Positions 49,409 to 61,025 of a DNA stretch of 64,000 nt are shown here, in pieces. The notes beneath the pieces were generated by a model. It ran no database searches. It saw only the letters and a list, made by a program, of their open reading frames with translations, and was not told where the DNA came from. A program made the translations under genes and the position numbers. Location: positions 12,545,001 to 12,609,000 of the forward strand of contig JANTQA010000036.1 in assembly GCA_027625915.1 (NCBI GenBank). The letters are read 5' to 3'. Numbering within the stretch: position 1 is the first letter of the stretch; each line of letters opens with the position of its first letter. This stretch comes from Anaeramoeba flamelloides. Its lineage: Eukaryota; Metamonada; Anaeramoebidae.

Positions 49409-49883
49409 TGTTGTCAAAATAATGCGTTCAGAAAAGTTTAATGCGTGTTTCAAAATAAAAAGCATCTTTTTTTGTTATAGAAGACCTATACATTAATCAA
49501 TCAAAGAAACCAACAATAAACCCTAAATAAATATGGTATTGGTTTCATAAAGTTCTAAAATTCAAATAGAAATTATAAAAAATAAAGGATCAAATAGTAA
49601 AATTTATCTCAAAAATGGAGAAAATTTTGAATAAATTTTTATCAAAAAAACAAAAAATTTCAAAAAAATCTGAGATAATTATGCAAAAATTTTAACCTAT
49701 TATAATTAATAATTTTAAATTTTATTGAAAATATCAAGCAGTTGACCCACAAGATTAATTTGAACTTAGGTATACTAGTTGTTAATAGACTGGATGTTGC
49801 CTTGGAACAAGAAGAAAAAAAAGCACCTATTATATTTTGAAACACAGATTAAAGTTTATGTACACACATTATTTTGATCACTG
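49409..49883. mobile_element. M2 element, reverse orientation
   Basis: The right end reads ATTATTTTGATCACTG followed by TA, the complement of the CAGTGATCAAAATAAT start at 35563. The left end reads TTGTCAAAATAATGCG. Interior blocks are reversed relative to other copies (TTATAGAAGACCTATACATT, GGAACAAGAAGAAAAAA). It lies about 210 bp upstream of the kinesin start. Confidence 0.7.
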
Positions 49884-51124
49884 TAAATTCAATAACCAAT
49901 TCCAAAACCATTTTAGCGCATCTTGAAATTGAAAAAAACAAAGTAAAAATCTGATTACTAGAAAATCAAACATATTTTTACTGTTATTTTCTGAAATCTA
50001 TTATTGTTTTTAAAAGTATGATCCATTTTTACTTAATTTTTGAAAAGTTCTAAATTGCAATATATTTCCAAATTATTTTAAAAAAAATATTTTCTTTGAA
50101 AAGAAGATTGAAATCTTATTTTTGAAGTGGGTAATCAAAATATACTTTAAAAATTAACATTAAGTTTTGAAAAAACACAGTATAAAAAAGCTACTTAATT
50201 TGAAAATGAATTCCAATAATTATTTTAAACTAAAGTAATAGAATTTCTTGGTTTTTTTGATTAAATTTTCAATCAATTTTTCCTTTCTTTGAACAAAAGA
50301 ATTAAGAAAAAAACAATCAATAAATGGAATTAAAAATATTCCAAAAGAATTTTTTAAATCATTTATAATTCACCTAATAACAAATAAAAAAATATTTTTT
50401 TATTTCGATTATTTTGATTATATTGATTTCAATCTTTAATAATCCAATCTTAATGTATTCAGTGAATTTTTAATAACCCAAGGATTGAAAGTATCAATAG
50501 AATCTAAAATTATTTCACAATTTTTTAAAGATTTTCAAATAAATAAAACAAATTCAAATTAATAATTCAAATAATAATAAAAAAAAAAAACAAATAAATA
50601 TTAACAAATAATGTATTTTAATAATTATTTTTGTTTTTTATACTCATTCTGTTTAAAAAAAAAGATTAACTAATCTTTTAAATTTCAAGCTATATAATAA
50701 ATATTTGCTAATAAAATGAATGATCAATTTTTTTAGATCTTGAATGATTCAATATTTGATTTATTTTTCTTATATTTTGAAAATAAGTTTAAATTTGAAG
50801 TTTTATTTGTTCATACAAACTATTGGAATAACTCAAAGTGAAATTTCATAAAAATAAAAATATTATTGTAGATTTTTCTTTTTTAATTATCAAAATACAA
50901 AAATACAACTAAAAATAATCAATTGGATCTTTTGAATGAAAATGTAATTGAATAAAATGAATTCTTTGAAAAATGATATTATCATTTCTCTAAAGAAGAT
51001 CCACGTGTTTGTTCATTTGTGCTTCATTATAACTTATGGAAACATATACTGTATTATCTTTTTAAAAAAATAAATAATTAATATTTACTAATTCCTTACG
51101 GAAGATTAAATATTTTCTTGATTA

Positions 51125-51301
51125 AGGGACTAATCTCTATTAAATTTCTTTTACCTAAATTTAATAGAGATTTGAGAAAATTTTTAGGCAATTACTTAGA
51201 TTTGAAAATCCTTGTTTATTTTCAATATTAAAAATATTTCTTGATAAAGAACCCTTATTTAGAAATTGGTCAAAAACAAATAGTAATAGAGACTAGTCCC
51301 T
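51125..51301. mobile_element. Small inverted-repeat element with a nested hairpin
   Basis: Ends AGGGACTAATCTCTATTA and TAATAGAGACTAGTCCCT are complementary at 17 of 18 positions over a 177 bp unit. The left end also forms a perfect 15 bp inner stem, ATCTCTATTAAATTT with AAATTTAATAGAGAT. The same arm thus has two possible partners. No other copy is in the window and nothing is encoded. Confidence 0.5.
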
Positions 51302-51705
51302 AAAAAAATTATTTTAGGAAACTCCTAATTGAAAATTGATTTTTAATACCAATAAGTTTTTGCAACATTTTAACCAATATGTCATCCACTACTCTATTTT
51401 TGAAAAGAAAATAAAAAGAAGTAATAAACAAGTTTTATCTTGTTTTTTTCAAATTTTTTTAACATTTTTATAGTGATTAAAATTTTTGTTTTATTAAATT
51501 GGATCTATAAATGTGTTCAAGTGGATTTTTGAAATAAATAAAAGAATATACATATAAAAAAGACTATTGAAGAAGTCATTTTTTTTTGAAATCTTTTCTT
51601 TTTTTTTTTTATTAATTGTGATCGATATTAAATCGAATCTTATTGTCATTAATAGAAATTTTTTAAAAAATATAGTTGTTAATTTGAATAAATATTAATA
51701 ATTTA

Positions 51706-51902
51706 CAGTCAGTTTCACTTTTAAGGCACAAACTTTCAACGAAATTTAAGGCACAAAAAAAATCTCAAATTAAAGCACAAAATTCAGCTTCTAGTAAAAT
51801 AAATTGTAAAAATTAAAATTCCAAAAAATGTGCCTTAATTTGAGATTTTTTTTGTGCCTTAAATTTCGTTGAAAGTTTGTGCCTTAAAAGTGAAACTGAC
51901 TG
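51706..51902. mobile_element. M1 element, most intact copy
   Basis: TA-CAGTCAGTTTCACTTTTAAG ... GTGAAACTGACTG-TA, 197 bp. The arms are about 80 bp each and nearly perfectly complementary, separated by a short AT-rich centre. Each arm has three AAGGCACAAA-type motifs about 25 bp apart. High arm identity and a clean TA duplication suggest a relatively recent insertion. Confidence 0.8.
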
Positions 51903-54900
51903 TATATAGCCCAGTAGACTGAAAGTGATTTCTTTTTAATTATTTTTTTGGTTTTTTTCTTGAATTATCTTTTTTTAAAACTTTTAGGTTCCATTTTTAA
52001 AGTTTTACTTGGATTTGGATCAAAATATCCCCACTTTGAAAGATGCAGTATATTCACATAGCAAGAAGGGTATTTATTATATTAACTTTTTACATAAGAT
52101 ATGTTTATATATTTCAAATTTATTAAACAAATAAGTATATCTATGTGGACAGTTATTAAATACTCTCCATTTTGATCTGATGGGAGAAGATCAATATTTT
52201 AAATACACATGTATTTTATCTATGTTGAATTTGTTATCTTCTTGAATTAATTTGAAATTTTTTTACATTTCAAATTTTTAATTTATCAGATTATTTTTAA
52301 TATTTTTTGATAACTATCTTTTTATTTCTTTTTCAGATATATTCTGATCTCAAATATATTTTCTTATTAAGATCCAAACTTACAATAGATTCTTTCCAAA
52401 TATACATTTTTAAGGCAAAAAAAAATCAAAAAAGGTAAAATAAAAAAAAAAATCAAAGATAATTTTTATAGATTTGTTTCTTTCTTGATCTTGTTAAGTT
52501 GATTGGTAAAAAAGAAAAAAGATATCAATATTAAAAATCTCATACCTTTCCTATATATCGTTTTTAAATGAGATTTTTTTACAAATTGTTATTTCAAAGA
52601 TTCTTTTTTTAAGTATTTTTTTAAAAATAAGTAAAAAATAATAATATTGCTTCAAAGATCAAAGTATAACGATTAAATTGTTAGAAATTGAAAAAAAAGT
52701 AAAAAAAGTTTAATTCGGAGTAATGGAAAAAAATAAATGAAAGGAAGATTATAAATTTATGTGTTTTGTATCTATTATTGACTGTAAATCCTTATGAAAA
52801 CTGAGTAATTGTGTTTAATAACTATCTTGAAAGATTTCTAGAATTCAAATTACATTTGTCCACCATGAATTTATTTTACAAAAAAAGGGGAAATTTCATT
52901 ATAACATCAATTTATATATTTTTTAGATTTTTTAGATCATGCAAAAATGTGAATTTAATGTTTTGTTTAGTTTTGAAAAAATAATTTTTATGAAAATAAT
53001 TCTTGATAAGATTTTTAAGTGTTAATATTAGTGAAATTGTTATGAATAATTTCTTTTATTTAAAACCAAACATTTTAAAAAAATCAAAATTTTAAAAGTA
53101 TAACTCACATGCTTATTAGAATGATGATTAATGAAATTACACTTGTTCAAAATACCACCCAACCAATCAAAAAAAAAAAAAAAAGAATATAAATATTCGT
53201 TATCAAAAATCATTGCCAGCTTCAATAAAACTCGATTATTTTTTCAAAAAAATTTGATCTACTTTGGTTACCAAACAATTAAATGGGTATTCTACAAATA
53301 CATTTTACTTTAATGAACTTTAGGCAGGTGTATTACTAAGTTCATAAAAATGTTGTTAGTTATAAAAAGGATTTGATTTAAAATATTGGCAACTACAAAA
53401 CAATTTTACTACTATTAACAATTAAAAATCTTGTTAGGGAGTATTTCCATACCAGGTATTTTTTTTCAATATTCTAATTTCTATTTCAAATCTAAAAACT
53501 ATTTAAAAAAAAAAATTCGGTATATATTAAAAATATTTTTTAAAATTACTTTTATAAGTTTTTGCATGTGTTAAAATTTAAACTTGTGAGTAAAAATACC
53601 AAAAATCATTATTTTAAACTTTTCTTCAAAAAATCTATTTCATATTTTCTTAGTGTTTATGATATTTTTAATCTTGAAATTGGTAATTTTTTTATCAAAT
53701 TTCTGAAAGAATGAGAATTCTCTTTGAGAAGTGACTGTACAAGAACACAACAATTAAATACTTTCCAGGTCGAAACTTGGTTCTTACAAGATTAACTTCA
53801 AGTATGTAGAAGTATTTAATTAGCGATATTACAGATATTACAGTTGAATATAAATCATAATAATGTTGTTTCATAGCCGAAATGGATTTAAAATTTTGAT
53901 TAGTAAAGTAGTATTTAAAGTTGGTAGTTACAATTTAGTACGATCCTTTATTTGAAAAAAAATTTAATGTTTTTTTAGGAATATTGAAAGATTTTGAAAC
54001 ATATTTAAAAATTGAAATATGAATATTCAAACTTCAAATTTGTATTTTTTTCTTTCTTAAAGCTGTGGTGAAATGTAAATTAGAAGTTAAAAATGTTCAA
54101 TTTTTTTAAAAAATTAAATTAATAAACAAATAGATTTTTGTGATAAATTATTTTTAAATATTGAAAATATATTGATTTTTCAATTCCAAATATAAAAACA
54201 GAAAACCAAATTAATCGGTGTATGAGTTTTTATGTTAATGATTTTTGAGTTAATCTTTGACATTAAAAAATTGTAAAAATAGTTACTTTAGGAAGTTCAA
54301 AGTATGAATCACTAAATACTAGAATACTATTATTTGGGTTTTCATTTTTTATCTTTGGAAAATATAAAAAAAAAATTTCTCAAAATCAAGTATTTTAATT
54401 GTGATCCTTAGTAAAAAATCTTCGAATATTTTATTTTTCAAAAAGATTTATAATAGATTTTTTTGTGTCTTTTGAGCCACCTAAAACAAATACCAATTGC
54501 CCTCAATTACAACATACTTTGGTTATTGATCATTCAACGTTAACACTCATGTCTTAAAGTGCATAAATAAGTATTTAATTATAATCAATCTAATCTGAAA
54601 AAATAGTGTTTTATTACTAAAGAAATTTAAAAAAATGTATTATTCTGTTTGTAAGGTTTTTTTCGAATAAATAATGAAAAGATGTTTGTTCAAATGCAAT
54701 GGATTTTTTTTCTTGACCCAAACAAAGAAAGAATCTAAATCGTCTTTACAAACAAATGAAAAACAAAAATTTCCTCAAATTAATTTCATAAATCATCAAT
54801 AAACTCTGAAGGAAATACAAAATTTTTTTGAAGAGGGAATTTTGAGAAACTTGTGATCAATTTAGATCGTAGTAAATAACTTTTAAATAAATTTTGTTGA

Positions 54901-55180
54901 ATAAAATCGTTAATAAATCGATACTCATTGGACTTTTAACCAAAATGAAAAAAAGAAAAATGCGTTGTAAAAAAACAAGAAAGTGATAATTGTGAAACAA
55001 TAATTCACCATCAGAAACAATTCTTTTTTGAGCATTATATTTCTTTTAATAAAAAGATTTTGGAGAAAAATTGTTGGTAAATAATTAAATTTAGCAGAAG
55101 AATGTATTATTCATTTTTTTATTAATTTACAAAATTTAAAAAAATTTTTTTTTAGATTCAAATCGGATCAAAGACTGCAA

Positions 55181-58180
55181 ATGTCGAGAAGTAAAAAAAA
55201 AAAAAGTAAGGCAATTTCCTTAACAGAATTCCTTGGAGAGGATCCAACTGAAAATGATCCTGAACAATTGTTAGAATCTGATCCAAATCAAACAAGGGTT
55301 TACCGAAGAAGTTATCGATCAAGCCAAGATTGGAGACTCGATTCACGAGATCGTAGGAATTATAATGATCGGAATGTTTTAAATTATAAGCCACCAACAA
55401 GGGTAACGGGTAGAGCTGCGATGAGGTATAAAGTCCAACAAGAAAATGAAAAAAATGAACGAGAAAAAAAAGAAAAATATTTGGCACAATTCAAAAATCA
55501 AGAAAACAACATGAACATACCTTTATCTAAAGAACCCTTAACAAACAAAAAGCAGAGTATTACTCGTAGCAGAAGTAGGAGTAGGAGTAGGAGTAGAAGT
55601 AGGAGTAGGAGTAGGAGCAGAAGTATTAGCCCTGAAAACAGATATACAAGAGGCAATAATCGGAATTACAACCAAGGACGAAATGTGAACAGTAACCGGA
55701 GTCGTGGGCGTAATTTTAGTCGCAGCCCAAGCCCGATCCAAGAAAGAAGGAATTACAATCGAAGATATGAAAATTACAATGGGTATAATTCTTACGAGAG
55801 AGATCCTTACCAAAGAGATCGAAATTGGAATCGTAACCAAAGGTATAGCGGCCAACGGCCAAATAGAAGATATTATAATTCAAATGATCGTTATACTTCT
55901 TCTGATAGCGATCAAGAAGAGTTAAGCTGGAGAAATAAAAATAGCACCAAATATTCTCAACAAAGGAATTATCAACAACGGAATAAATATTCTTCTTCTT
56001 CCAAGAAAAGAAATCGATCCAACGAAAGCCACAGCCCAAGCAGCAGCCCAAATGACTATTCTTTTAAGCCAAATCAAATTATGAGACGTAAAAATAATCA
56101 AACTTCCAGTTCTGAAAAGAAGAAACAAGACAAAGGAACAATATCAAATTCAGAGGAGGAGCAATTCGAAAGAAAATCCCAGCCAAAGAGAGATTATAAA
56201 AATAAAAAACATTTTGGAAATAGAAAGGATCAAAAAAGCCAAAAAAAAATCTCCAGTAATAATGAAAGGAAAGAAGACTCTTATCCTCCGATCGGAGTAA
56301 AATCAAAATATATAGAGAAAAGGCATAAGCAAAATTCCATACAATCAAATGAAGAGAATTCCTTTTCTCAGCAAAGCTCAGATTTAGATTCAGGTTCAGA
56401 TTCAGGGAATGAACAAGAAACAAAACAAGTGCAAGAATCTCACAAAGAGCAACAAGATGAAGTTGATAATGGTAATTTAAAAAACGAATCATCCGAAATA
56501 TCTTCAACAAATGAAGAAAATAAGCAAGTTAATGATGAATCAGAGCAATCTGATCAATCTGAAAAGATAGCATCGGGTTTAGAAAATGAAATTCTAGATG
56601 ATCCTGAGACATCACAACATGATGCTGGGTCTCAAAATGAAAATAGTGAAGAAGTTTTGTCTACTAATGATGATGATGATGATGATGATGAGGTGGTGGT
56701 GGAGGATGAGGAGGATGAGGATGAAAGTGAAGAAGAAACTTCCAATAATGAAGAAGAAGATATCGAAGAGAGTGAAGAAGATGAGGAAAGCGAAAACAGT
56801 GAGGAAGAAGATGAAGATGAAGATGAAGATGAAGACGAAGACGAAGATGAAGATGAAGATGAAGAGAGTGATGAAGATGAAGATAGTGATTGGGCCGAGG
56901 AGAGTGGGGAAGACGAAGAGAGTGAAGAAGAAGAAGAGAGTGAAGAAGAAGAAGAGGATGATGAGGGGCAAGAGAGCGATGAAGATGAAGAGAGTGATGA
57001 AAAAAATAAAAAAGTATCAAAAACAAATGTGCAAAAAATTGTAGAGTATAAAATAAAAATTGAAATTGTAAAAATGAAAACAAAACCAAAAGCGAAGGAT
57101 GTAAGGGAATATTTTGAAGATGATCTTGGGATAAATGTAGTAAGACTTGTTACTAAATATACAGGGGTATATATAATGACACTTTCTAATCAGAAGGATT
57201 TAAAAAATGCACTGGAAATGAATAAAGAAAAATTTTGGGGTGGAATTATGTATGTAAAGAAAATTAATGTTAGCAGATTACCAAATAAAAACAACTTTTC
57301 AACCAATTTTTTTTCAAAAGGAAGGTCAAAAAATTATAAACAAAATCAATATAATAATTATGACAAAGATTTTCCAACCAGTATTAGGGGTAGAGGAAGA
57401 GGGAGAGGAAGAGGAAGAGGAAGGGGGAGAGGAAGAGGGAGAGGAAGGGGAAGAGGAAGAGGAAGGAGTGTGGGAAGAGGAAGAGGGAGTATAGCAAATA
57501 GTTATTATCAAGATGGCTATTATCAAGATGGATATTACCAAGATGGCTATTACCAAGATGGCTATTATTGGGACAATAGGTATCAAAGTAATTGGGAAAA
57601 CAGCCAAAATAATTGGCATTGGAATAAAAGCACATATCGTGGAGATATGAGTAACTACAAAAGCATTAATACACGGGGAGGGCGTGGCTATCGTCCTACC
57701 ATTAAACATGAAAAAACAATATCAAAAAATGTCAAAAAAAAGAAAATAGTCACAAAGCCCAACAAAGAAAAAATTTTAAAAAAAAAAAGAAATCAAGTAA
57801 AAAACATTTCTACACAGAAATATAAAAAAAAGGATCTCAATCCAAAAAAAAAATTTACAACAACAAAAACAATAAAATCTACAAAGACAACTAGACCAAT
57901 AAAACAGAAAATTCCAAAAAAAAATACTACCAAAACAACATCTCAGTTTGCTAGACAAAGCAATGAAAAAATAAACAATTCAAAAGAATCAACAAAGCAT
58001 TCTTCATCAATAAATAAAAATAAAACAAAGAAATCATATAATAATAAAAGAACGAGGGGTAGAAATCAGCCAAATAGGGGTTATTCAAATCGAACACAAT
58101 CGAGTAGATCTCGCCCATATAATCGAAATTGGGGTTATAGACCAGATTATAACTATAATTCAAAATATTATTATTATTAA
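55181..58180 (+). CDS. RS/acidic/RG-rich protein with a divergent RRM-like domain
   Basis: A single open exon encodes 999 residues from MSRSKKKK. Segments in order: an RS run at about 131-149; Arg/Tyr/Ser/Asn-rich sequence to about 300; polar Ser/Glu/Gln-rich sequence; and an almost pure Asp/Glu tract at about 496-607. At about 617-703 a globular stretch (EYKIKIEIV, AKDVREYFEDDLG, VVRLVTK, GVYIMTL, LKNALEMNKE, MYVKKIN) has the beta-alpha-beta-beta-alpha-beta pattern of an RRM but lacks good RNP motifs. Then come an RG run at about 736-770, four YYQDG repeats at about 774-795, and a Lys/Thr-rich basic tail. RS and RG regions point to nuclear RNA-associated work and condensate-like behaviour; that is inference. 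I do not know a named family with this order. The frame is open upstream of the ATG to a possible splice acceptor, so an earlier start is possible. Confidence 0.8.
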   Translation: MSRSKKKKSKAISLTEFLGEDPTENDPEQLLESDPNQTRVYRRSYRSSQDWRLDSRDRRNYNDRNVLNYKPPTRVTGRAAMRYKVQQENEKNEREKKEKYLAQFKNQENNMNIPLSKEPLTNKKQSITRSRSRSRSRSRSRSRSRSRSISPENRYTRGNNRNYNQGRNVNSNRSRGRNFSRSPSPIQERRNYNRRYENYNGYNSYERDPYQRDRNWNRNQRYSGQRPNRRYYNSNDRYTSSDSDQEELSWRNKNSTKYSQQRNYQQRNKYSSSSKKRNRSNESHSPSSSPNDYSFKPNQIMRRKNNQTSSSEKKKQDKGTISNSEEEQFERKSQPKRDYKNKKHFGNRKDQKSQKKISSNNERKEDSYPPIGVKSKYIEKRHKQNSIQSNEENSFSQQSSDLDSGSDSGNEQETKQVQESHKEQQDEVDNGNLKNESSEISSTNEENKQVNDESEQSDQSEKIASGLENEILDDPETSQHDAGSQNENSEEVLSTNDDDDDDDEVVVEDEEDEDESEEETSNNEEEDIEESEEDEESENSEEEDEDEDEDEDEDEDEDEDEESDEDEDSDWAEESGEDEESEEEEESEEEEEDDEGQESDEDEESDEKNKKVSKTNVQKIVEYKIKIEIVKMKTKPKAKDVREYFEDDLGINVVRLVTKYTGVYIMTLSNQKDLKNALEMNKEKFWGGIMYVKKINVSRLPNKNNFSTNFFSKGRSKNYKQNQYNNYDKDFPTSIRGRGRGRGRGRGRGRGRGRGRGRGRGRSVGRGRGSIANSYYQDGYYQDGYYQDGYYQDGYYWDNRYQSNWENSQNNWHWNKSTYRGDMSNYKSINTRGGRGYRPTIKHEKTISKNVKKKKIVTKPNKEKILKKKRNQVKNISTQKYKKKDLNPKKKFTTTKTIKSTKTTRPIKQKIPKKNTTKTTSQFARQSNEKINNSKESTKHSSSINKNKTKKSYNNKRTRGRNQPNRGYSNRTQSSRSRPYNRNWGYRPDYNYNSKYYYY
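57387..57490 (+). repeat. Purine-only RG-coding tract
   Basis: Apart from a few T residues near its edges, the plus strand is GGAAGAGGGAGAG-type sequence coding alternating Arg-Gly. Codons vary (AGA, AGG, GGA, GGG) but never use CGN, which keeps the DNA purine-only. It is followed directly by the YYQDG repeats. Confidence 0.8.
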
Positions 58181-60889
58181 AAAAATTATTTTGTTTAAAT
58201 GTTCATTGAATATGAAATCATTTCTGTTGTTTGATAAATTTTTACATATTTGATTGACAAATAATAATTTATTTTCCGTATTGAATCATTCAAAAAAAAA
58301 AAAAAAAATCAAAATAATAATTATTATTTCTTTAATTGAACTTTTTTTTATTAATATAATAATTTCTTTAATTTGAGATAATAAAAATAATGGATTCAAA
58401 TTTTAATCAATCGAATTACAAATCTTCTTCGGCTGTTAGCAATTTTTGTATTTTTTTTTTTTTTTTTTATATTTTTTTTATTGATGAAGGGTCAGATCAA
58501 AGATCCTCTTAGATTCAGTAGGTTTTCTCAAATTTAAATAAATGATAAATTAACAATCCAAACAAAAATTCAAAAACAATTTACATAGTTAAAATAGTTA
58601 AAAGAATCACAATAATACAATTTGATTTAATTATAATTTTATTAGTTTTTCCAAATATTTAAATCATTTTTTTGTTTTTTGTTTTTTCTTTCTGTTTTTA
58701 TTTTTTCAACTATGTAATCTGTTTCATGAGATCAAAAAAAAAATTCCATTGGTGAATATTGAGTTAAAGTTTGGTTCTTTGAGATAGAATCTTCAAATAA
58801 AAAATTAGCTATTTCCTATAAAGTGGGGTAATTTTATTTTAAAATATATCTTTTAAAATCAATCTCCAAAAAAATATTTAAACATCCAAAATAATTAACC
58901 ACCATATATTGATTCTTGGTAATAATTCAATTTGTTTCTTAGTATTGTATTACTGAAATAAAATATAGGAAATTTTCTGATCTCGATTTTATCTGAAGTT
59001 TTTTAGGAGTGAAAATAGGTCTAAATTATTTTCATTTTGTTTGAAAAAACCGTTTTCATAACTTTTTTAATCTCAAAAAATTTTCAAATAGAATTGAAAA
59101 CATATAACTAGATTTTATTGTTTAAAAAATCTTTTGTAACCTTTCCATATTTCCAGTTTTTTATTGAAATTGGTATTAATATTAAACTTAATTTTAGTAA
59201 TCACAATTAATGAATACTACTAACAGTGATGATTTTTTATGAAAGGTAAAAAAAATGCCACAATTTTTTGGAAATACCTTAGTTGGTGGTATGTATCCAT
59301 TTGATCGAACAGTAATTGTGTATGAAATTTCAACCAATCTACTAAAACCATTTTTACTTTTTTTTTTAAGAAAACCAAATTAACATCTAAATACTACGGG
59401 TGTTTGTATCTGTTTTAGATACTCTTTGAATTAGAAGTATTAAATTTTTCCACATCAAAATTCTCCCTTTAACCGATTAGATGATGTTTCATCTAACCCT
59501 TAACAATAAGTTTAATACAATTGTTTTATTTTACTTATTTCAGAAATTTGGTGAAAAGGAATTTTTTTTAATTTGATTTGATTTTTAAATTGTGAGAGAT
59601 TTTTAAAATATAAAAAATTGTGAACATTTCGATTTTTTTGATGATTCAAAATTAGTATTTCTTATATAATTTATTTTTGGTGTCAAGTCATTAAGGCAAA
59701 AACTCATTTTATCAAGTGGAAAAAAAAATTATAATTTAATGGGTGCCCATTCTTATCAAAACCTAACTAACAATGGAGTAAGATCAATCTCTGAAAATCA
59801 ACAATCAAAAAAGAAGAAATTTTGAAAAAAAACTGCTCAAAAGAGTTACACACAATTTCTGATTTGAATGGTCTTTAATTATAATTTTGTAAACAACCAT
59901 ATTTGTTTTTAATTGTCATTCTTTCGAACTTTTTTAAATTTAGGCGATTGTTTTTTTGATTTTTTTATTTCAATTTTTCTTTATTTTTTTTTTTTCTAGA
60001 ATGTTAAAATCCCTTACTTCTACAAAAAAATAAAGGGTTTCCAAATATCCTCACAAATTAGATTAAATCAAACAAAATTGAATACGTGCTTTAAGAAGAT
60101 AATTTGTGTTAAATTGAAAAAAATTTAACTTTATGGAAATTTAATAAAAAGAAAGATTTTAATTTTTTTTTTTTTAATTTGATTTTTTTGAATTGAGAAT
60201 TCGATGAAACTTTTTATTATTAAATTCCATTTTTTTGAATTGAGTTTTATTTTATACCTATTTTTGATTCGATTTTTTATCAAATGGGGATGTTAAGATT
60301 TTTTTTTCGTTTAAAGTTTGTTAATCAAAAGTAGGAAAATTTTGCGATATCCTTTTTTGGGTTTTAAGTCATCCTTGGGCATCGTGCAAATCTACAGTAG
60401 ATGACTAGATTCTTAATTAGATTTTTTTTCAAAAATTAAATTTTGGTATGTAATAATTTTGGAATTGGTATTTAAACTTAATTCAAATTTTTTGGTATGC
60501 GTTAATCAGTTTAAAGAATAGCAACAGTCCACTTTAAATCCAATTTAGAATTAATTTTGATTTTACTGGCATTTCAAATTAATTCTTTTCTGTCTTATTT
60601 TTATTTCCTTTTTTACAGTTATTTAATCAGTTTTGTTAGATCTGGTATTTTTTTTTTTCAATATTTGATCAAAGGTTCATGTTAATTTTAACAAATAGAA
60701 AAATGATGATGATGTTTATTTATGGGGAGGAAAAATCGAATGATTTGTCGCCTTGTAAAAGAGGAGTTTTGTTGAGAAAATGAACTTCAAATGAATACTG
60801 TAAAAAAATTGTATACCCAAATCAAGAAGATATGGATTATTTTTACAACATCTGAAGAGAAAAGTTTGATCATTTCAGAACAGTCCTCG

Positions 60890-61025
60890 TAGAAGAAAAA
60901 TATAAAAAGTAAAAAGAAAGAAGAGAATAAGAATAAAAGAGAAGAAAAGAAAGAATAAAGATAAGAAAAAAAAAAGAGAGAGAGAGAGAGAAGAGGATGA
61001 AACGAGTTGGAGAGGGAGGGTTTAG
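60890..61025. repeat. Polypurine-biased block
   Basis: About 135 bp of plus strand is nearly all A/G (AAAGAAAGAAGAGAATAAG, GAGAGAGAGAGAGAAGAGGA, GGAGAGGGAGGG), with only a few T residues. It has no coding features. It is the complementary type to the 1907-2022 polypyrimidine tract. Confidence 0.7.

Larger units (their letters stand above)
49198..55180. other. 6 kb gene-free spacer
   Basis: No supportable gene. It contains an M2 copy (49409-49883), a small inverted-repeat element (51125-51301) and the best-preserved M1 copy (51706-51902). A TTTTTTTTTAG at about 55154, just before the ATG of the next gene, looks like a splice acceptor, so that gene may have a 5' intron and an untranslated or short coding first exon in this spacer. 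Confidence 0.5.

Noticed and set aside
53750-53825. TTAAATACTT/AAGTATTTAA inverted pair
   Set aside because: The stem is only about ten AT-rich base pairs without further end symmetry, expected by chance in this composition.
55538-57709. Long minus-strand frames opposite the RS/RG protein
   Set aside because: They are complements of the RS, acidic and RG repeats, and the plus-strand frame is far longer and coherent.
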